A stretch of DNA of 28,088 nucleotides, taken from contig CAZRNB010000026.1 of the NCBI GenBank assembly GCA_964601355.1, forward strand, positions 1 to 28,088, in the 5' to 3' direction. This DNA comes from CAZRNB01 sp964601355 (GTDB lineage Bacteria; Planctomycetota; Phycisphaerae; Sedimentisphaerales; Anaerobacaceae). Under the pieces are notes generated by a model, which was not told where the DNA came from, did not search any database, and was given only the letters and a program-made list of their open reading frames with translations. The position numbers and the translations under genes were made by a program. Positions 23,084-28,088 of this stretch are shown here, one piece after another (the stretch's first letter is position 1; each line of letters begins with the position of its first letter).

Positions 23084-26000
23084 ATGGATTTTGTTGACAA
23101 TAATAAAAGACAGCAATTAGGTAATTTCATCGTTGGTTTTGATGTAGGAAGTAGTAGTGTTCATTATATGGTTCTTAATAGCAATAAAGAGGTTGTTTAT
23201 TGCCCTAAACCGATAATGCACTTTGCCGATCCCATTGGCTCAGTAAAGCAGGCTTGGCGAGACATAACAGGAAGATATGACGAAACAATGATTAAAAACA
23301 CTGCTTTTACTGGCAGCGGCGCTGCTTGTTTTTCAAAGGTTTTCTCTGGATTAACGTACGTTTATGACAGCGTTGCGATTCCTAAAGGGGTGGAAATTTT
23401 AGCAGCGGAAGCAAGATATGTCTTTCATATTGGGGCCAAAGATTCCTATTTCTTTCATATTAGAAAGGTGAACGGCAAACAGATTATTATAGAGTGGCGT
23501 ACGGGCAGTAAATGCGGCGGGGGATCGGGCACATTAATCGAAAAACAATGTCGGAGACTTTTTCAGGGAGAGATGACGGAGCCTGTATTACGGGATTTTA
23601 ATAATGAGGGAGGTTTAGATGAAAAAGAGAAAATACGCATTGAAAACAGGAAGGACCTGCAATTTCGGCTGGAGCAAATGCTGCAAAGGGCTGAGATGGA
23701 AGCCGGCAGGTCAAATGAGCCAAGCGAGTTTTTAGCTCGCTGTGGCGTGGTTATACAGTCGGATTTGATCCATAAGCAGAATGAGGGGGCAAAAAGAGAA
23801 GATAATTTAGCAGGTCTTTTTAAGACGGTAGCGAGAAACTATAAAATAGACGTTTTAGGATCCGGAGAATTTAGCAGAAACGATAACAAAAACAGCGCAG
23901 TTGTTACAGGAGGCGTGTTCAGCAACGATTTTGTCCGTCGAAACCTGGAGGAAATGCTTGGGATACCTTTGACAAGGCCTCTGTATCATAACGCCGCAGG
24001 TGCAATCGGCGCAGCGTTAAAAGGATTAGAGGAAGGCAAAACGTTTGCTTTAGATATAAGCCGGCTTGAGGATGTTGCGGAATACGGCAGGGAGAAAAGA
24101 CGGTTTGCACCGCCTCTTTATAAATCTCTTGAGAAGGTGCATCAAAAAAGCGTCAGCCTAAATGAATCAATAGAGCCGGGAACGGAAGTGGTGCTGGGAA
24201 TAGACGGCGGCAGCACAACTACAAAAGGAGCGTTAGTCGAATTAAGGACAGGCAGACTTTTAGATAAACTTTATATCAAGACTTATGGCAATCCGGAGCA
24301 GTCTCTCAGGCAGGTCATACGATATTTAAGCAGGCATAAGGATAAGGTCGTAGTAGTAGGAGTCGGAGCTACCGGCTCTGCGAGAAAGCTTTATGAGAAG
24401 ATGCTGCTTAGTAAAAAGAAGATAAAAGAGATGGAAAGTAAAGGCGTTGAAGTTGCAGACAGAATAACGGACGAAATAACCTGCCATGCTCTTGGCGTCA
24501 AACACTATGATCGTGAAATAGACACGATATTTGAAGTTGGCGGCCAGGATATGAAATTTACAACCTTCTCAAAGGATGGCACGGTCAGACAGGCAAAAAT
24601 GAACTATAGCTGCCAGGCTGGCTCTGGCCAAACCCTCGATAATATGGCTGACATTATAGATTTGAACGTGGAAAATTCTTTGCAGGAGGCTGCTCTTAAA
24701 GCACAGCGGGTCCCGATAATTGATTCAACATGCGGCGTCTTTATGGAAATGGACGAAAACAGGCTTATAGCCGAGGGTTTTAGCAGGGAAGAAATAGCAG
24801 CCGCCATAGTACAGGGGACAGCAGCAAGCTATTATTATAAGTTCGTAGGTGGCGCACAGCACGTCGGCAAAAAATGTTCCGCCCAGGGCGGCCCTCCGTT
24901 AGGCCTTGCATTTCTTGCCGCGCTTGCACAGGTGACGGGCAAAGATATTGAAGCCTATCCCCACCGTGAGATGTTCGGCGCCTGGGGGCAGGCTCTGGAT
25001 ATTATTGAAAATATTAAGCGTTTGGAGCAGCAGGGCAAAAAGTGTCAGACCGCTTTTAGAGGATGGTCCCTGGTAGATATGTCCTTTCATAAGCAAAAGG
25101 TTTCATGCAAGGAGCTGTTCCTGGAAAAGTCCTGCGGCATGAGGGATTGCCAGCTCGAAGCTTTTTCTATCGAAGACGACAAAATACTAACAGGCGGTTT
25201 TTGCCCTAGAGGAAACTCCGAGGCTTCCGGAAAGCCTAAAACGGATTATGTCGAAAAGTATCACAAGATATATGAAAAATATTTCAGGAAATACGGTAGT
25301 CTGCTGGATGAAATTTCATCCGTGAAGGCAGCCGACAAGTCAATCAAAACAGTCGGGATCAAACGAAGCACGGCAACACTCAGCGAGAAAGGGATATGGA
25401 GCGCCGCCCTATTCAGAAAGCTTGGGTTTCATCCGGTAGTGTCGCCGAGGAGCGATAAGGATATCGCCAAGATAGGAATTGACAACTCAAGAACCGAATT
25501 CTGCATAGCAAGGAAGCTCGTCACCGGACACGCGGCAGTGTTAAGTGCCAATAAGGACGTGGATTACCTGTTTAATCCGAGCTTTATTGAGCACAGAAGA
25601 CAAAAGCCTCCCGACCTGAAGTACTGCATCTATACCGAGTCGGAAGGTTATGTTTTAAATGACGTTCTTTCTCTTGATAAAGACAAACAAATAAATCCCA
25701 TTTTACATTTTGGAGATTTAGCGCTTCTTACGGGTCAGCTTAAAAAAGAATTTGCACGGCTTGGTTTTTATTTTAAGGATAAACAGATAAGGGAAGCCGT
25801 CAAGTATGCCGATGAGGCTGAAGAAAGTTTCAAGAGTGAGCTTTACACGGAAGGCGATAAATTCCTGCAAAGAATCGAGCAGGCCGGCCAAAAGGCGTAC
25901 GTTGGAATTGGAAGGGATTACGTCCTGCTTGACCCGGAGGCGAGCTCCAATTCTGGAGCCATGTTTTCCCAGGTGCGCGGATTGGACTACATCCCGCAGA

Positions 26001-27691
26001 TATTTTTAGAGCATAAATTCGAGAATATGTCACTTGACGGCTTTGTGGAGAATGAGTTCTGGGTCGAGAGCGTCAAGATACTGCAGGCAAATTTATTTGT
26101 GGCAAATCACCCCGATTTATTTGCCGTCAGGATGATGAATTTTGCCTGCGGGCCGGATAGCTTAAAAATCTACCAGGAGGAAAAGATTCATCATCTGGCT
26201 AATAAACCCTTGTTAACTTTGCTTACCGATGCGCAGACAAACAATGCGCCTTTTGTCACGAGAACCGAGGCCCATGAACGGGTTGTGAATCAGTGCAAAC
26301 CTAAGCCGATAAGGATTGAAGAGCTAAAGCAGCATTCGCGCACCGGCAGTGATAACAGAACGTGGCTGATACCTTATATGGGGGACGGCAGCTACTTAGC
26401 GGTGGCCGGGCTGAAGCATTTCGGAATCAATGCCAAAGTTCTGCCGACCAATACCAGCAGCGGAAATGAGATAGCCAGGCAGCACATTTATACGGAAGTG
26501 TGTCATCCGCTTAAAGGAGTTGTTGGCGACGCCCTCGGTTTTTTAAATGAGGAAATCAATAGAAAATCAAAGGCTTACGTTGAAGAAAACTATCTTGTTA
26601 TGATGCCGACGACAAGCGGGCCGTGCAGATTTGGAAAATACACCGAGATTGTAAGAGAGTTTATAAATCAGCGGGGATTATCGAAGGTCCCGGTTGTAGG
26701 GCCGTCTTCGGAGACGGATTACATTGACATCCCGCTTCCAGACGGATGCGGCTCAGCAGATAAGATTCGGATGCAAAAAATCTTGTTTAAGGCGTTAAAG
26801 GCATCCGACCTGCTCGAAGATACCTTTCTTAGGTTTTACCCTTATGCAAAGGACAAGAAAAATGTAGAGATGCTCAAGAAAGACAGACTTGATGAGCTGG
26901 CAAAAGTGGTGGAAAGAGGCGCTAAGACAGCAGAACTTGTGAGGTGGGGACACCAGACGGTTACTTTATTCAAAGCGATCGACCTGCGAGACGGCGAAAG
27001 GTTTCCTCTTGTTCTGTATATAGGCGAAATCTATATGAGGCAGCACGACCCTTATACCGGCTTCGTAATCAGACAACTGGAGGAAGCCGGCCTAGAGGCG
27101 ATAAGGGACCCAATAACCGACTGGCTTGATTATGTGAACCAGATGAATCAACGTAATGCAAAGCGTGACATTAAATTAGGAATTAAAGGGCTTAATCCGT
27201 CCAGAACGTTCAAGCAGACAGCCAGGTTTGCCAGGTCTTATATCAAGGGCCGATATATGTCTTACGTTGAGCAGAAAATAGCTGAGCCGTTTCATGGGGT
27301 GCTTGAAGGAAGACATGTTCTACCCAAGCCGATGGAAATAATTGAGACCCTGGAGGCTGGGCACGAATTTCATGGGAATATCGAGGGCGAATCTCCGCTG
27401 AGCACTGGAATTGCTTATTATTTTCTTAACGAGCTGACTAAGCCGAGGAAAGATGCCTATATTTCAGGCATATTCCACGTCGGGCCTTTTACCTGTATGC
27501 AGGAAGGAGTTGCCACGGCGAAGATAGAGGCGATGGCAAAGGAATTAAGAAAGAAAAAGCCGGATTTGGTTTTCCCGATAATCCATGCTTTCTTTGGTGA
27601 GTCAGCAAGTGCAAATCTTGATTCAGAGATAGCGGTTTTTACCGAGCAGTGCTATCATAAAAGAGAGCTGTTGAGAGAAAAATATGGCTGA
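23084..27691 (+). CDS. Giant acyl-CoA dehydratase activase-like protein (double BcrAD/BadFG + DUF2229 + HgdB-like)
   Basis: 1535 residues. Two ASKHA activase domains: a first (1-350) with VGFDVGSSSVHYMVLN, GSKCGGGSGTLIEKQC and ARCGVVIQSDLI, and a second (about 367-630) with VVLGIDGGSTTTKGALVE, EVGGQDMKFTTF, CQAGSGQTLDNMA and STCGVFMEMDEN. The Cys residues in the KCGGGSGT/ARCGVV and CQAGSG/STCGVF contexts are placed like the [4Fe-4S] ligands between activase monomers. DUF2229 begins near 750 (TVGIKRSTATLSEKGIWSAA, FCIARKLVTGHAAVL), and a C-terminal 2-hydroxyacyl-CoA dehydratase-like region follows. Such activators use ATP to send one electron to 2-hydroxyacyl-CoA dehydratase or benzoyl-CoA reductase. 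No catalytic partner gene is nearby; the first activase is divergent. The ATG at 23084 follows GGTGAG. Substrate unknown. Confidence 0.9.
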   Translation: MDFVDNNKRQQLGNFIVGFDVGSSSVHYMVLNSNKEVVYCPKPIMHFADPIGSVKQAWRDITGRYDETMIKNTAFTGSGAACFSKVFSGLTYVYDSVAIPKGVEILAAEARYVFHIGAKDSYFFHIRKVNGKQIIIEWRTGSKCGGGSGTLIEKQCRRLFQGEMTEPVLRDFNNEGGLDEKEKIRIENRKDLQFRLEQMLQRAEMEAGRSNEPSEFLARCGVVIQSDLIHKQNEGAKREDNLAGLFKTVARNYKIDVLGSGEFSRNDNKNSAVVTGGVFSNDFVRRNLEEMLGIPLTRPLYHNAAGAIGAALKGLEEGKTFALDISRLEDVAEYGREKRRFAPPLYKSLEKVHQKSVSLNESIEPGTEVVLGIDGGSTTTKGALVELRTGRLLDKLYIKTYGNPEQSLRQVIRYLSRHKDKVVVVGVGATGSARKLYEKMLLSKKKIKEMESKGVEVADRITDEITCHALGVKHYDREIDTIFEVGGQDMKFTTFSKDGTVRQAKMNYSCQAGSGQTLDNMADIIDLNVENSLQEAALKAQRVPIIDSTCGVFMEMDENRLIAEGFSREEIAAAIVQGTAASYYYKFVGGAQHVGKKCSAQGGPPLGLAFLAALAQVTGKDIEAYPHREMFGAWGQALDIIENIKRLEQQGKKCQTAFRGWSLVDMSFHKQKVSCKELFLEKSCGMRDCQLEAFSIEDDKILTGGFCPRGNSEASGKPKTDYVEKYHKIYEKYFRKYGSLLDEISSVKAADKSIKTVGIKRSTATLSEKGIWSAALFRKLGFHPVVSPRSDKDIAKIGIDNSRTEFCIARKLVTGHAAVLSANKDVDYLFNPSFIEHRRQKPPDLKYCIYTESEGYVLNDVLSLDKDKQINPILHFGDLALLTGQLKKEFARLGFYFKDKQIREAVKYADEAEESFKSELYTEGDKFLQRIEQAGQKAYVGIGRDYVLLDPEASSNSGAMFSQVRGLDYIPQIFLEHKFENMSLDGFVENEFWVESVKILQANLFVANHPDLFAVRMMNFACGPDSLKIYQEEKIHHLANKPLLTLLTDAQTNNAPFVTRTEAHERVVNQCKPKPIRIEELKQHSRTGSDNRTWLIPYMGDGSYLAVAGLKHFGINAKVLPTNTSSGNEIARQHIYTEVCHPLKGVVGDALGFLNEEINRKSKAYVEENYLVMMPTTSGPCRFGKYTEIVREFINQRGLSKVPVVGPSSETDYIDIPLPDGCGSADKIRMQKILFKALKASDLLEDTFLRFYPYAKDKKNVEMLKKDRLDELAKVVERGAKTAELVRWGHQTVTLFKAIDLRDGERFPLVLYIGEIYMRQHDPYTGFVIRQLEEAGLEAIRDPITDWLDYVNQMNQRNAKRDIKLGIKGLNPSRTFKQTARFARSYIKGRYMSYVEQKIAEPFHGVLEGRHVLPKPMEIIETLEAGHEFHGNIEGESPLSTGIAYYFLNELTKPRKDAYISGIFHVGPFTCMQEGVATAKIEAMAKELRKKKPDLVFPIIHAFFGESASANLDSEIAVFTEQCYHKRELLREKYG

Positions 27692-27718
27692 TGATAACCG
27701 AAAATAAAGGGATTTTAT

Positions 27719-28066
27719 ATGGAACATGAGTTTAAAGATGAGAGTGTTATTAAAGTGCTCGGTCGTCTCGATATAGGTAATCGGTCAATTCTGCACTATT
27801 TATTCACTAGTCCGCCTATACAGAAAGCAACATTTACAAAAACTTATTTATTGCCTTGGGTAATTACAGCATTTCTCTTCTATGTCCTACCGTTATTAAT
27901 CGCGTTATTGAAAGCACCAAACGTCATTATTGGCGATCCAACAATTAGTGATCCAAGAACAGGTCTCAAGATTGGTTTCCTGCAAGATTGGAATATTATG
28001 TTTATGTATCTTGTAACATTGCCATTTTTAGTGGTTTATAATACTCCCCAGAAACTGGGCGCATAG
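27719..28066 (+). CDS. Short membrane protein of unknown function
   Basis: 115 residues. A polar N-terminus (MEHEFKDESVIKVLGRLDIG) precedes two hydrophobic segments (LLPWVITAFLFYVLPLLIAL; IMFMYLVTLPFLVVYN). The ATG follows AAAGGGA and lies 27 bp after the activase gene, so it is probably in the same transcript. It ends at TAG in a short hydrophilic tail. The frame stays open for the few codons left after the TAG, so a nonsense mutation cannot be excluded. No family recognised. Confidence 0.6.
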   Translation: MEHEFKDESVIKVLGRLDIGNRSILHYLFTSPPIQKATFTKTYLLPWVITAFLFYVLPLLIALLKAPNVIIGDPTISDPRTGLKIGFLQDWNIMFMYLVTLPFLVVYNTPQKLGA

Positions 28067-28088
28067 TTAAGGTGGATTTGTCGCCTGA

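Overview
This 28.1 kb window looks like part of a metagenome-assembled Planctomycetota genome, probably Phycisphaerae/Sedimentisphaerales-like. The lineage call is inferred from gene content: a PEP-CTERM-tagged secreted protein, a ParA ATPase fused to a glycogen-binding domain, a dnaN-dciA-gyrB cluster without recF, an ECF-sigma operon of secreted proteins, and a 1535-residue double acyl-CoA dehydratase activase. GC content appears moderate. A 100-N scaffold gap (5165-5264) is flanked by two identical 55-bp sequences, so it is an assembler artefact.

Layout. (1) 110-1676, minus: a TPM-domain secreted/membrane protein directly behind a nucleotidyltransferase-fold protein, whose 5' end abuts a long inverted repeat. 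(2) 2019-2700, plus: an Hsp20 chaperone behind a textbook sigma-54 promoter, closed by a strong terminator. (3) 3060-5155, plus: ParA/MinD-like ATPase with a C-terminal AMPK-type glycogen-binding module, then a P-domain protein with signal peptide and PEP-CTERM tail. (4) 5718-9391, minus: a compact three-gene unit of a small unknown protein, a RecQ-like helicase fused to a ComF-like phosphoribosyltransferase, and a DprA-like protein. It is probably a DNA-processing or anti-phage cassette. About 0.4 kb upstream lies a block of T-tracts phased at about 10.4 bp, predicted to be intrinsically curved. (5) 10055-11600: divergent purE and a MEMO-family gene. (6) 12201-13424: AAA_14/DUF4143 ATPase. 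(7) 13657-18461, plus: five-gene operon of ECF sigma factor, one-TM putative anti-sigma, DUF4097-like repeat protein with nine THNG motifs, DUF4932-like HExxH protein and an unknown secreted protein. (8) 18630-22648, minus: gyrB, dciA (DUF721) and dnaN, a replication cluster. (9) 23084-28066, plus: a giant acyl-CoA dehydratase activase-like protein and a short membrane protein.

Intergenic DNA is rich in dispersed repeats: GAAATGAC-type and CATTGCGAG-type palindromic elements, a 30-bp repeat found twice, and ladders of degenerate 6-8 bp words seen in at least five separate spacers. No rRNA, complete tRNA, CRISPR array or transposase was found.

The strongest leads are the RecQ-PRTase/DprA cassette with its phased T-tract region, the ParA-glycogen-binding fusion, the ECF-THNG-protease operon, and the word-ladder repeats. 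All functions are inferred from visible motifs; no database search was possible.
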